Both the position numbers and the translations under genes were made by a program. From NCBI GenBank assembly GCA_017519185.1, contig JAFWSX010000006.1, forward strand, positions 222,084 to 286,083: a stretch of 64,000 nt of DNA. Direction: 5' to 3'. Position 1 is the stretch's first letter. The number at the start of each line of letters is the position of its first letter. The notes beneath the pieces are model-generated. The model was not told the DNA's origin. It saw only the letters and a program-made list of their open reading frames with translations, and searched no databases. Shown here in pieces: positions 43,573 to 51,837 of the stretch. The DNA is from Bacteroidales bacterium. Its GTDB lineage: Bacteria; Bacteroidota; Bacteroidia; Bacteroidales; UBA932.

Positions 43573-44714
43573 ACAGACGATTATTCCCGCTGATCCTTGT
43601 GCTTCTGGCCGGCAGTTCACTCTGCGGCAACGCAATGCGTCCCTACAAGGCGCCGACGGAATCACATATCTATGAATTGGAAGTGCCTCAGACGGACACG
43701 ACTGCCGATGAGCCCGTAGCAGCCGATACCGTGGCCGTTGAAGCCGTGCCGGTTGACACTGTCCAGGCTGATACGGTCGAAATCTGGGTAAGGCCCGACA
43801 TCCGCCCTGAGCCGCTCAGAGCGGGTGATACCATAGGAATATTTGCAATATCAAATTATGCTGACAGCACTGCGCTCAAATACGGCATCTCAGTTTTCAA
43901 GAATTGGGGGCTTAATGTAAAACTTGCCGACAATCTCTACAAGAGGGTGGGGAAGAGCCGCTATGACGGCACTCTTGAGGAGCGCATCGAAGCGACGCAG
44001 GCTCTGATCGACGACCCTCAGGTGAAGGCTATGATCTCAGTGCGCGGAGGCTACGGCGCAGCCCAGGTAATTCCCTATCTTGATTTTACTTCTCTTCTGG
44101 AACATCCGAAATGGATAGTGGGCTACAGTGATGTCACTGCCCTTCATATAACGCTCAACAATATGGGGCTTGAAACTCTCCACGGCCCTATGGCTACCCG
44201 TATAGAGGGGGATACCACCTCTGTGGCGTTTCTGCACGAAGCGCTGTTCGGTGACGCTCCGGGGCTTTCGATACCAGCCAATCTGTTCTGCCGTGAGGGC
44301 GAGGCGACCGGAAGGCTGGTGGGAGGAAACCTGTCACTGATATACAGCCTGCAGGGTACGCCTATGAACCTTGATATGAAGGATGCCATCCTGTTCATCG
44401 AAGATGTAGACGAAGACAGCTATGCTATAGACAGAATGCTGCAGAACCTGCTTATGTCTGGCAAACTGGACGAGATTGCCGGAATCATCGTGGGGCAGTT
44501 CTCCAATTTTGACGACGCAAAGGGTATGGACCTGCCGCTGCCGGCCATAATCTACTCAAAGATAGGTGACAGGCAGATTCCCGTGATGTATCAGATAGAT
44601 GCAGGTCACGAATGGAACGCCCACAAAAGCGCGCCTAACTATTCACTGTACCTTGGCCGCCGCATCCACCTGAAGGTGGACCGCAACGTGGCGTCTTTCG
44701 AATATCTGGATTGA
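43569..44714 (+). CDS. S66 family LD-carboxypeptidase (LdcA-like) with signal peptide
   Basis: Muropeptide peptidase that removes the terminal D-alanine from tetrapeptide stems. 381 residues. The catalytic triad is visible: Ser187 (VGYSDVTALH), Glu278 (LFIEDVDEDS) and His347 (QIDAGHEWN). Unlike the cytoplasmic E. coli enzyme it begins with a signal-like segment (MNRRLFPLILVLLAGSSLCG) and a 50-residue spacer rich in DTV/ADT units (residues 40-72), so it probably acts in the periplasm. Last gene of the four-gene unit. Confidence 0.88.
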   Translation: MNRRLFPLILVLLAGSSLCGNAMRPYKAPTESHIYELEVPQTDTTADEPVAADTVAVEAVPVDTVQADTVEIWVRPDIRPEPLRAGDTIGIFAISNYADSTALKYGISVFKNWGLNVKLADNLYKRVGKSRYDGTLEERIEATQALIDDPQVKAMISVRGGYGAAQVIPYLDFTSLLEHPKWIVGYSDVTALHITLNNMGLETLHGPMATRIEGDTTSVAFLHEALFGDAPGLSIPANLFCREGEATGRLVGGNLSLIYSLQGTPMNLDMKDAILFIEDVDEDSYAIDRMLQNLLMSGKLDEIAGIIVGQFSNFDDAKGMDLPLPAIIYSKIGDRQIPVMYQIDAGHEWNAHKSAPNYSLYLGRRIHLKVDRNVASFEYLD

Positions 44715-44719
44715 CAGGA

Positions 44720-45070
44720 CTAGGATTTCTCTTCGCCGTCTTTCTTTGACCTCAAGCTGTCGAACTTGGCTTTTGCCTTGTCGGCTGCTTCTTTGGTCTC
44801 TTCTTTCATTTCGGCGAACTTCTCGGAAGCTTTGTCTTTGAACTCGGCTGCTTTGACCTTGGCCAGTTCAGTGGCTTCCTTGACTTCTTCCTTCATCTCG
44901 GCAAACTTGCCGGGAGCTTTTTCCTTCAGTTCTTCAGCTTTTACTTTTGCCTTGCCGGCTGCCTCTTCAAGTTTCTCCTGAGCTTTGTCGACGCAGTAGC
45001 CTATTTTTTCACCGAGTGAAACCTTGCCGTCTTTGTTGAGGTCTCTCTTGTCAAATTCTTGTTCGCTCAT
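44720..45070 (-). CDS. EF-hand plus amphipathic helical-repeat protein
   Basis: 116 residues, no signal peptide. A full EF-hand loop, DLNKDGKVSLGE (residues 10-21), has ligands at positions 1, 3, 5, 7(backbone), 12. The rest is Lys/Glu/Ala-rich helix containing two in-register 29-residue repeats (41-69 and 70-98, about 20 identities), each with KFAEMKEE, the pattern of LEA- or apolipoprotein-like amphipathic helices. I do not recognise a named family or function. It is a possible stress or membrane-surface protein. It ends 5 bp from the S66 gene and follows mgtC by 23 bp, perhaps co-transcribed. Confidence 0.75.
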   Translation of the reverse strand: MSEQEFDKRDLNKDGKVSLGEKIGYCVDKAQEKLEEAAGKAKVKAEELKEKAPGKFAEMKEEVKEATELAKVKAAEFKDKASEKFAEMKEETKEAADKAKAKFDSLRSKKDGEEKS

Positions 45071-45093
45071 AGCAATGTATTTTTTAAGATTGA

Positions 45094-45765
45094 TTATTTC
45101 TTGTGTGAAACGATGGAACCGTCAAGCCCGTCAAGGAGGTCCCAGACTCGCTCTTCGTAGTCTATGCGCTTAGTGCTGAGCTCGACGGTAGCCTTGTAGG
45201 TCTTGCCCTTTCCTTCATCCAGCAACTCAAGGTCGTAGGAGCGGATGACTACACCGTCTGCTTTGAGACTGTCCACGATGCTCCTGATCTTCTCCTTGTC
45301 TGCAGAAGTCATAGTGATGGACAGCTGACGTTTGTTAAGCTTGTCGTCCACGGCAAGGGCCATCTCGAGAGCCATCAGCACCATCAGCGTAGTGATGACT
45401 GCCAGTTCGTATTGCCCTACTCCGCAGGCTATGCCCAATGCCGCAGTAACCCACAGGCCGGCAGCAGTCGTCAGTCCGTGGATGACGTTTTTCTGGAAGA
45501 TTATCAGTCCGGCACCGATGAAACCGATGCCAGAAACTATCTGTGCAGCAAGACGGGCCGGGTCATATCTGGCGATTGGTATCAAATCCGCGACTTTCTC
45601 AAAACCGTATGCGGAAATGACGGTGATCAGGGTGCTGCCAAGCGCTACCAGGAAGTGGGTGCGGAATCCGGCCTCTTTCGCTCTCTTCTCCCTCTCAAAT
45701 CCGATGACTCCTCCGAGGATGCCACCCACAATTACACGGATAATCAATTCGTACTTCAGACTCAT
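45094..45765 (-). CDS. mgtC: MgtC/SapB-family membrane protein
   Basis: 223 residues: four to five N-terminal helices with the MgtC marks GGVIGFEREKRAKEAGFRTH and GIGFIGAGLIIFQ, then LTTAAGLWVTAALGIACGVGQ. A C-terminal soluble ACT-like domain (about residues 145-223) follows. MgtC proteins affect Mg2+ homeostasis or the F-type ATPase in pathogens; in Bacteroidota the role is unknown. A TATTTTTG box on the minus strand lies at 45798-45791. The EF-hand protein follows downstream. Confidence 0.92.
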   Translation of the reverse strand: MSLKYELIIRVIVGGILGGVIGFEREKRAKEAGFRTHFLVALGSTLITVISAYGFEKVADLIPIARYDPARLAAQIVSGIGFIGAGLIIFQKNVIHGLTTAAGLWVTAALGIACGVGQYELAVITTLMVLMALEMALAVDDKLNKRQLSITMTSADKEKIRSIVDSLKADGVVIRSYDLELLDEGKGKTYKATVELSTKRIDYEERVWDLLDGLDGSIVSHKK

Positions 45766-45790
45766 CGCGGTTAACGTTTCGTGATTACAT

Positions 45791-45798
45791 CAAAAATA
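45791..45798 (-). promoter_or_regulatory. -7 box for mgtC
   Basis: TATTTTTG on the minus strand, 25 bp before the start codon at 45765. It lies within 20 bp of the divergent DUF2461 box. Confidence 0.5.
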
Positions 45799-45809
45799 CG
45801 CAAAATCAT

Positions 45810-45817
45810 TAAATTTG
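45810..45817 (+). promoter_or_regulatory. -7 box directly before the DUF2461 gene
   Basis: TAAATTTG ends 7 bp before the ATG at 45825; the expected transcript start coincides with the start codon. Confidence 0.55.
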
Positions 45818-45824
45818 TCCATAT

Positions 45825-46508
45825 ATGGAAACACAAATTTCAATGCCTGACCTGCTGCAGTTCTATGCAGAACTGGCGGAAAACAATGAGAAAAAGTGGT
45901 TCGATGAGCGTAAGCCGCTATATCTTGCCATAAAAAGCTATTATGAGAATCTCGGCATGGAGATACTCGGAGGTTTGCGCAAATTCGATCCTGATCTTCC
46001 GGACCTGGCCCCGAAGGACATAAGCTGGCGAATCTATCAGGACCAGCGTTTCCACGACCGCCCGCCCTACAAGAGCTGGTGCGGCCTGTTCTTCGCAAAA
46101 GGCGGCAGAAAGTCACAATATCCCGGCTATTATATGCATATGGAGCCTGCTGAGAACAGCTATTTCCTCTGTGCCGGTATCTGGAGGGAGGAGAAGCTGA
46201 TAATCAAAAGTGTCCGGGAAGAGATAATGCTGAATGGAGCCGAGTTCGACCGCGTCGCAAATCCAGGCAAGGGCTGGAATGTGATGTGGGACGGCGCCCT
46301 TACCCGTCCCGCACAAGGCTGGCCGGCCGACAAACCTTACTCCAAATATTTCCGGCTGAAGCAGTTTCTGATAATGAAGCCTCTTGACGTGGATTTTCTC
46401 CTCCGTCCGGACCTGGCGAAACGGGTGGTCGGCGAGTTCAGGAACGTCGTCCCTTTCGTGCGCTATCTCAACCGTCCGGTGGATTACGTCATAGAGGAAT
46501 GGATGTAA
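45825..46508 (+). CDS. DUF2461 protein
   Basis: 227 cytoplasmic residues of the DUF2461 (TIGR02453) family. Typical segments: LLQFYAELAENNEKKWFDE at the N-terminus, RIYQDQRFHDRPPYKSWCGLFF, and GYYMHMEPAENSYFLCAGIW. Function is unknown across the family. It is a single-gene unit between its own -7 box and a bidirectional terminator at 46514. Confidence 0.9.
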   Translation: METQISMPDLLQFYAELAENNEKKWFDERKPLYLAIKSYYENLGMEILGGLRKFDPDLPDLAPKDISWRIYQDQRFHDRPPYKSWCGLFFAKGGRKSQYPGYYMHMEPAENSYFLCAGIWREEKLIIKSVREEIMLNGAEFDRVANPGKGWNVMWDGALTRPAQGWPADKPYSKYFRLKQFLIMKPLDVDFLLRPDLAKRVVGEFRNVVPFVRYLNRPVDYVIEEWM

Positions 46509-46513
46509 AAAAA

Positions 46514-46547
46514 ACCGCAAGGTCAGATGACTTTGCGGTTTTTTTTT
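46514..46547. terminator. bidirectional intrinsic terminator
   Basis: An 11-bp stem (46514-46524 with 46529-46539, one G-T pair), A-run on the left and nine Ts on the right. It serves DUF2461 on plus and the outer-membrane barrel gene on minus. Confidence 0.85.
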
Positions 46548-46561
46548 ATGTTGGACCGTTA

Positions 46562-47206
46562 TCAGTGTCTGAAGATCAGGCCTACTGCAAAGGTGTTGTA
46601 AGACGGGCCGTGGTTGGCTTCAAATACATTCATCGGACGGTAGCTTGCGTAGATACCGAAACCGTCAACGTCTACAGACAGGTTCAGGTCATAAGTCACG
46701 CGGTTAGTGTAGATTCCTGAAGCACGCTCGGTGTTCCACTTGTTGTCTGAATTGGTGTAAACAAGACGGGTAGATGCGTTCATGTTGATTCTTGCGGTAG
46801 CTCCCACAGATACGGACAGCTTGTCGGTGAGTCTCTGGGTGAAGGTCAGAGGAAGACCGAATCCGAGAACAGTTGAAGTAGAGTACTTGATCTTTGAGAA
46901 GATCGAAGGAACGATGGCAGTAGAATGGCCGCCAGAAAGGAAGTATTTACCGCTGGTAGGATGGTAGGTGTCCAGAAGGAAGTCGGCACCGAGAGTGAGA
47001 GAACTGCCACTGAAAGGCTTAACGCCCACTTCGATGATATTGATGCCGAAATCAACGCCACCGGCGACATTAGAGTTGTTGGCAGCGCCGACATATCCGA
47101 CTCTGATGTTGGAACCGGCTTTGGCGGTTACGAGATCAGACCTTTGAGCAGAAGCTCCGATGACTGTGAGCATAGCGAAAGCTATGACGAATAATACTTT
47201 TTTCAT
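46562..47206 (-). CDS. small outer-membrane beta-barrel protein
   Basis: 214 residues with signal peptide MKKVLFVIAFAMLTVIGASAQ. The mature part alternates in short strands (GSNIRVGYVGAAN, FGINIIEVGVKPF, SSLTLGADFLLD, TVLGFGLPLTFTQ, LSVSVGATARIN) and ends AVGLIFRH. It has the look of an 8- to 10-stranded OmpA/OmpW-like barrel of Bacteroidota, without a peptidoglycan-binding domain. Function unknown. Promoter box at 47244; single gene. Confidence 0.8.
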   Translation of the reverse strand: MKKVLFVIAFAMLTVIGASAQRSDLVTAKAGSNIRVGYVGAANNSNVAGGVDFGINIIEVGVKPFSGSSLTLGADFLLDTYHPTSGKYFLSGGHSTAIVPSIFSKIKYSTSTVLGFGLPLTFTQRLTDKLSVSVGATARINMNASTRLVYTNSDNKWNTERASGIYTNRVTYDLNLSVDVDGFGIYASYRPMNVFEANHGPSYNTFAVGLIFRH

Positions 47207-47243
47207 CTTGTGTGTATTAATGGTTTAGCCCTTAAAGGCGTCG

Positions 47244-47251
47244 CAAATATA
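47244..47251 (-). promoter_or_regulatory. -7 box for the outer-membrane barrel gene
   Basis: TATATTTG on the minus strand, 37 bp before the start codon; weak -33 element. Confidence 0.5.
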
Positions 47252-47271
47252 GCATAAATTGTGAAAATGGG

Positions 47272-48117
47272 TCATCCCTGCCCGGATTTCGCCTTCATTG
47301 CCCTTCGGTATTCAGAAGGCGTTGACCCCAGAACCTTTGCTACGAATCGGGTGAAATAGGATCTGCTTGAGAAGTTCATCTCATCGCAAATCTCCTCGAT
47401 GGACAGATCTGAACTTTCGAGAAGTTCCTTGACACGTATGGTTGTGAGGTGGTTTATCCAGTCACTGGCCCCAGAACCGCTTGCATCAAGGCAGACGCGG
47501 CTCAGCTTCCGCGGGGTTATGTTCAGCTTGTCTGCATACCAGGCCACTGTCCGTTCGCTGTCGCAATGTGCTTTGAGAAGCTCCTGGAAACGCAGGAAGA
47601 CGAAGGCGGCGTCGTTGCTTCCGGACAGCTCGCTCGAAACGGCCTTGCTGTCATAGATGTCCCAGATGTCGTACATAAGTACCTGGAAACAGTGATACAG
47701 GCTCTGTCGTCCGAAATCGCTCGACCTCTGCAGCCGTCTGTCTATACCTTCGATGTCTGAGAGCAGCAGCTCCTTCTCCGAAACTTCCAGATGTGTCACG
47801 GGATGCGCCTTGGTCTGCAGGAATCCGCTTTTGGACCATACATTCCCATTGTGGGCATTGTGCAGGAATCCTCTGGGCACGGCAAGCGCCTTGCCGCTGA
47901 AATCATCTGAGAAAGTCAGCCCTGTGCACCCTGAATCTCCCTGCAATATAACAAGGTCATCGACACCGAAGACGTGGTCCGTTCCGTCACAAGAGAAGGA
48001 TCCGCCTCCCGTGAAGCAGATGAAATGGATGTGGTGACTGCCATAGAAGCGAGCTGGAGAGGGAAAGTCCAGGGGACAGCTGAAAACTAATGCGCTTGCT
48101 GAGGAAAAATTGGACAT
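47272..48117 (-). CDS. AraC-family transcriptional regulator
   Basis: 281 residues: N-terminal cupin-like sensing domain (about 20-130, SHHIHFICFTGGGSFSCDG) and C-terminal double HTH (about 180-275) ending SIEEICDEMNFSSRSYFTRFVAKVLGSTPSEYRRAM, a standard AraC/XylS signature. It is divergent from a TonB-dependent receptor, and the two promoters interlock at 48160-48179, so it probably regulates that receptor in response to its ligand. Confidence 0.93.
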   Translation of the reverse strand: MSNFSSASALVFSCPLDFPSPARFYGSHHIHFICFTGGGSFSCDGTDHVFGVDDLVILQGDSGCTGLTFSDDFSGKALAVPRGFLHNAHNGNVWSKSGFLQTKAHPVTHLEVSEKELLLSDIEGIDRRLQRSSDFGRQSLYHCFQVLMYDIWDIYDSKAVSSELSGSNDAAFVFLRFQELLKAHCDSERTVAWYADKLNITPRKLSRVCLDASGSGASDWINHLTTIRVKELLESSDLSIEEICDEMNFSSRSYFTRFVAKVLGSTPSEYRRAMKAKSGQG

Positions 48118-48159
48118 TTAATGGACAAAAATTGAAACTGAAAATGGCCTGTGAGTATT

Positions 48160-48167
48160 TACATTTG
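48160..48167 (+). promoter_or_regulatory. -7 box for the TonB-dependent receptor
   Basis: TACATTTG, 29 bp before the ATG at 48197; no clear -33. Confidence 0.5.
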
Positions 48168-48171
48168 CACC

Positions 48172-48179
48172 CAAAGTTA
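48172..48179 (-). promoter_or_regulatory. -7 box for the AraC-family regulator
   Basis: TAACTTTG on the minus strand, 4 bp from the receptor's box and pointing into it; its transcript would start near 48165. Confidence 0.5.
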
Positions 48180-48196
48180 CAATAATGATAATTAAT

Positions 48197-50074
48197 ATGA
48201 AACTGAGAACCTTGTCAGTCGCGTTAGTCTGCCTGTTATTGGGTCTTACCGGCGCCACTGCAATTGCGGCTGAGGCCGATACCACTTCAAATTACCTCGA
48301 CGAGTCTGTCGTCACCGGCACAAGGGTCAGGACGCTGTCCGGCTTTCTTCCCCAGACCGTCAGCGTCGTTAACCACAATGAACTGGCAACGACACAGCGG
48401 CTCAGCGTGCTGCCTACACTGAACGAACTGGTGCCGGGCATCTTCATCAACTCAAGGGCTATGCTTGGTTACGGCGTCAGCACAGGAGCTGCCGGTGGCA
48501 TCAGCGTACGCGGCCTTTCCGGCGGCACCGGACAGATGATGGTGCTCATCGACGGACATCCTCAATATCAGGGCATCTTCGGCCACCCTATTTCTGATTC
48601 TTACCAGACCCTGATGACCGAACGCGTGGAGGTGCTAAGAGGCCCGGCCTCAGTGCTCTACGGCAGCAACGCGATGGGCGGCGTCATAAACATCATCACC
48701 CGTAAGTCGCTGGAAGACGGTGTGCATACCGACCTTAACGCAGGAGGCGGCAGTTTCGGCACATTCCAGGGCGTGTTGTCGAACCGCGTGCGCAAAGGCC
48801 GCTTCAGCAGCGTCGTTTCCGGGCAATATTCGCGAAGCAACAACCATCGTCCCCGTATGGGCTTCGAGCAGTACGGTGGTTACGGCAAGGTCGGCTATGA
48901 GTTTTCAGACAACTGGAGCGCCTATGCCGATGTCGACATCACACATTTCAATGCATCATATCCTGGCGCGACAACGTCTCCGTTGTTCGACGCAGACCAG
49001 TGGATCACCCGCGGCGTGGCCTCGGCAGCCGTCGAGAACCATTATGACAAGACCGACGGATCAGTAAGCCTCTACTATAACTTCGGAAACCACAAGATCA
49101 ACGACGGACACGCCGAGGGTGCGGCTCCACAGGCAAACTGGTTCCGTTCGGAAGATGCCGTGGCCGGCGTTTCCGGATGGCAGAGTTTCGGTCTCTTCAA
49201 GGGTAATACCACCACTCTGGGAATCGACTGGCAGAGCGTACACGGCAAGGCCTGGAACCAGGTGATTGCAACGGGTGAGGATCTTGCTCCTATGGCTGAC
49301 AAGACGGAGAATATCTTTGCGGGCTATGTGGACTTCAGGCAGGACCTGACCTCCTGGCTGACTGCCGATGTCGGACTCAGGGCCGACAACCACTCCAGGT
49401 CAGGGCTGGAACTCGTGCCTCAGGGCGGCCTGGCGTTCCGTATCGGCAAAGGTGAACTGAAGGCTATGGTCAGCAAAGGTTTCCGCAGACCTACCATCAA
49501 GGATATGTACCTCTTCCGCCCGGCTAATCCGGAGCTCGAACCGGAGCGCATAATGAACTATGAACTGGCTTGGAAATCTTCTGTTTCAGAAGTGTTTACA
49601 TATGGGCTGAACGTTTTCTATCTCAAGGGCGACAATATGATCCAGACTCAGATGGTTGAAGGGAAACCTCTCAACGTGAATACAGGCCCTGTCGAGAATT
49701 ATGGTGCCGAACTTGACCTTCACTGGCGCATCAGCAACAACTGGAACCTGGTGGGCAACGGCAGCTGGCTGCATATGGAGAACCCCGTTCTTTCTGCCCC
49801 TGAGATTACAGCATACTGCGGCCTTCAGTTCCATCAGAACCGTCTTCAGGTTTCTGCTGGAGGAATGGAAGTGGCTGGACTCTATACCGCTGTAGGAGCA
49901 GCTCCGCAGAAAGAGAACTTCTTCCAGCTTAGCCTCAATGCAAGCTACCAGTTCACCGACTGGCTCGGAATCTGGGTGCGTGGAGACAACTTGCTCAACC
50001 AGAAATACGAAATAATGGCAGGCTATCCTATGCCGGGTATCAACTTCATGGCAGGTTTGTCGCTCTCGCTGTAG
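48197..50074 (+). CDS. TonB-dependent outer-membrane receptor
   Basis: 625 residues from the ATG at 48197 (MKLRTLSVALVCLLLGLTG signal peptide); an ATG four codons upstream is possible. TonB-box-like ESVVTGTRV follows the signal. The plug (about 40-165) carries SVRGLSGGTGQMMVLIDGHPQYQ and VEVLRGPASVLYGSNAMGGVINIIT; the 22-strand barrel follows to GLSLSL. There is no CarboxypepD_reg domain, so it resembles BtuB/FecA-like receptors for a small ligand (siderophore, cobalamin, heme or metal) rather than SusC. The neighbouring AraC regulator suggests ligand-responsive control. Confidence 0.92.
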   Translation: MKLRTLSVALVCLLLGLTGATAIAAEADTTSNYLDESVVTGTRVRTLSGFLPQTVSVVNHNELATTQRLSVLPTLNELVPGIFINSRAMLGYGVSTGAAGGISVRGLSGGTGQMMVLIDGHPQYQGIFGHPISDSYQTLMTERVEVLRGPASVLYGSNAMGGVINIITRKSLEDGVHTDLNAGGGSFGTFQGVLSNRVRKGRFSSVVSGQYSRSNNHRPRMGFEQYGGYGKVGYEFSDNWSAYADVDITHFNASYPGATTSPLFDADQWITRGVASAAVENHYDKTDGSVSLYYNFGNHKINDGHAEGAAPQANWFRSEDAVAGVSGWQSFGLFKGNTTTLGIDWQSVHGKAWNQVIATGEDLAPMADKTENIFAGYVDFRQDLTSWLTADVGLRADNHSRSGLELVPQGGLAFRIGKGELKAMVSKGFRRPTIKDMYLFRPANPELEPERIMNYELAWKSSVSEVFTYGLNVFYLKGDNMIQTQMVEGKPLNVNTGPVENYGAELDLHWRISNNWNLVGNGSWLHMENPVLSAPEITAYCGLQFHQNRLQVSAGGMEVAGLYTAVGAAPQKENFFQLSLNASYQFTDWLGIWVRGDNLLNQKYEIMAGYPMPGINFMAGLSLSL

Positions 50075-50101
50075 GACATTCTCTTCAGAAATAACTAACT
50101 T

Positions 50102-50137
50102 CGGCCGGACAAAGTCATTGAGATGGACATCCGGCCG
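50102..50137 (+). promoter_or_regulatory. hairpin around the trmO start codon
   Basis: CGGCCGGA (50102-50109) can pair with TCCGGCCG (50130-50137), leaving the ATG at 50123 in a 20-nt loop. It may tune translation or end the receptor transcript; there is no T-tract. Confidence 0.4.
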
Positions 50138-50791
50138 ATTGCTTTTTTCAAATCTCCCGTCGAAGGTAAGTTCGGGGTTCCGCGGCAGAGCGGCATAGCA
50201 CCTGACCTCAGGGGCGAGGTGCGGCTTGTCTCTCCCTATGACAATCCTGACGCCCTGCGCGGGCTGGAAGGCTTCGATTTCATCTGGCTGATATGGGAAT
50301 TTTCCCTGAACGGACCTTCCTCAAATCTCACCGTCAGACCGCCCAGGCTCGGCGGGAACGAGAGGGTGGGTGTCTTTGCCAGCCGCTCTCCCTTCCGCCC
50401 GAATCCACTTGGCCTTTCCTGTGTGAGGATAGATTCCATAGATGCCGACAAAGGCATCATCCACGTCCTTGGAGCCGATCTGGCCGACGGTACTCCTGTC
50501 TACGACATCAAACCCTATGTGGCGTATGCAGACTGTCACCCAGACGCCCGCAGCGGTTTCGTGGACGGCAACAACTGGAGTCCTCTTGAGGTGGTCATGC
50601 CCGATACCTTGTCTGCTGGTTTGTCTGACGATGAGCTTCAGGCGCTCAGGCAGCTCCTTTCCTGCGACCCCAGACCCCAGTATCTGGAAGATCCGGAACG
50701 CGAATACGGGCTGACATTCGCAGGCCGCAACGTGCGCTTCAAGGTCTGCGACAGAGTCGCAATTGTCACTGAAATCACCGACATACAATAG
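50123..50791 (+). CDS. trmO: tRNA (N6-threonylcarbamoyladenosine(37)-N6)-methyltransferase TrmO
   Basis: SAM-dependent methylation of t6A37 to m6t6A in tRNA-Thr. 222 residues of the UPF0066/TsaA barrel fold: IAFFKSPVEGKFGVPRQSG at the start, RPPRLGGNERVGVFASRS and PFRPNPLGLSCV in the middle, DGTPVYDIKPYVAYAD near 130. Its start codon sits in a potential hairpin loop. The DUF362 gene follows after 41 bp with its own -7 box. Confidence 0.94.
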   Translation: MDIRPIAFFKSPVEGKFGVPRQSGIAPDLRGEVRLVSPYDNPDALRGLEGFDFIWLIWEFSLNGPSSNLTVRPPRLGGNERVGVFASRSPFRPNPLGLSCVRIDSIDADKGIIHVLGADLADGTPVYDIKPYVAYADCHPDARSGFVDGNNWSPLEVVMPDTLSAGLSDDELQALRQLLSCDPRPQYLEDPEREYGLTFAGRNVRFKVCDRVAIVTEITDIQ

Positions 50792-50803
50792 AAAAATTCT
50801 TAG

Positions 50804-50811
50804 TAGCTTTG
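50804..50811 (+). promoter_or_regulatory. -7 box for the DUF362 gene
   Basis: TAGCTTTG, 21 bp before the ATG; -33 unclear. Confidence 0.45.
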
Positions 50812-50832
50812 TGTTAACCAAAACACTGAGTT

Positions 50833-51834
50833 ATGCAAAAGAACCCTGTACTCGGAACCGGAGGAGACATCTATATCCCGTTCAACAAACGCAGCGGCAA
50901 CGAATCCATAGTTTATTTCACACGCGACCTGAGCGCAAGAGGCCTGTTGAAGGCTTTCGACTGCGTCAGTGCGAACCTCACCGGCAAGATTGGAGTTAAA
51001 CTCCATACCGGTGAACCCCACGGCCCCAACATCATTCCCCGCCCCTGGGTGAAGAATCTTATGAAGAAGAGGCTAGAGGGTGCCAATATCATCGAGACCA
51101 ATACCTTCTACGAAGGAGACCGCGACACCACGGAGAAGCATCTGAAGACCGTCCGCATCAACGGCTGGACTTTCTGCCCGGTGGATATAATGGATGCAGA
51201 AGGGACTGCCTGGCTTCCAGTCGAAGGAGGCAAGTGGTTCGACCGTATGAGCGTCGGCAAGAATTTGCTGAATTATGATTCGATGCTGGCTCTGACACAT
51301 TTCAAGGGCCACGTATGCGGCGGATTCGGAGGCTCTAACAAGAACATCGGCATCGGCTGCGCCGACGGCAAGGTAGGAAAATGTATGATCCATTCAACTC
51401 CCGGCCAGGATGACCCCTGGGACATTGTCGAGGAAGAGTTTATGGAGAAGATGACCGAGTCTACGAAGGCGACGATAGACCATTTCGGCAAGAAAGTGTC
51501 TTATGTCAACGTGATGCGCAATATGTCCGTATCCTGCGACTGTGAAGGCGTTATGGCCGAGCCCGTGGTTACTCCGAATGTCGGCATACTGGCATCTCTT
51601 GACATCGTGGCCATAGACCAGGCCTGCGTCGACATCCTCTATGCGATGAAGAAGCACGAGCGACACGCTATGCAGGAACGCATAGAAAGCCGCCACGGAC
51701 TGCGGCAGCTTTCATATATGAACGAGCTGGGAATGGGAAATACCCGCTACGTTATGATCGACCTTGACAACGGCGGCCAGAGGATGTATCCCAAGGATGC
51801 CGTCTACAATCTGAAGCCTTTCGGCTCTGAATAA
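50833..51834 (+). CDS. DUF362 protein
   Basis: 333 residues of the DUF362 family: IGVKLHTGEPHGPNIIPRPWV, HFKGHVCGGFGGSNKNIGIGCADGKVGKC and NMSVSCDCEGVMAEP are its marks. The typical C-terminal 4Fe-4S ferredoxin segment of many DUF362 proteins is absent, though several cysteines (in CGGFGG, GIGCADGKVGKC and SCDCEG) remain and could bind a metal. Function unknown. No signal peptide. It ends 3 bp from a convergent cupin gene. Confidence 0.88.
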   Translation: MQKNPVLGTGGDIYIPFNKRSGNESIVYFTRDLSARGLLKAFDCVSANLTGKIGVKLHTGEPHGPNIIPRPWVKNLMKKRLEGANIIETNTFYEGDRDTTEKHLKTVRINGWTFCPVDIMDAEGTAWLPVEGGKWFDRMSVGKNLLNYDSMLALTHFKGHVCGGFGGSNKNIGIGCADGKVGKCMIHSTPGQDDPWDIVEEEFMEKMTESTKATIDHFGKKVSYVNVMRNMSVSCDCEGVMAEPVVTPNVGILASLDIVAIDQACVDILYAMKKHERHAMQERIESRHGLRQLSYMNELGMGNTRYVMIDLDNGGQRMYPKDAVYNLKPFGSE

Positions 51835-51837
51835 TAT

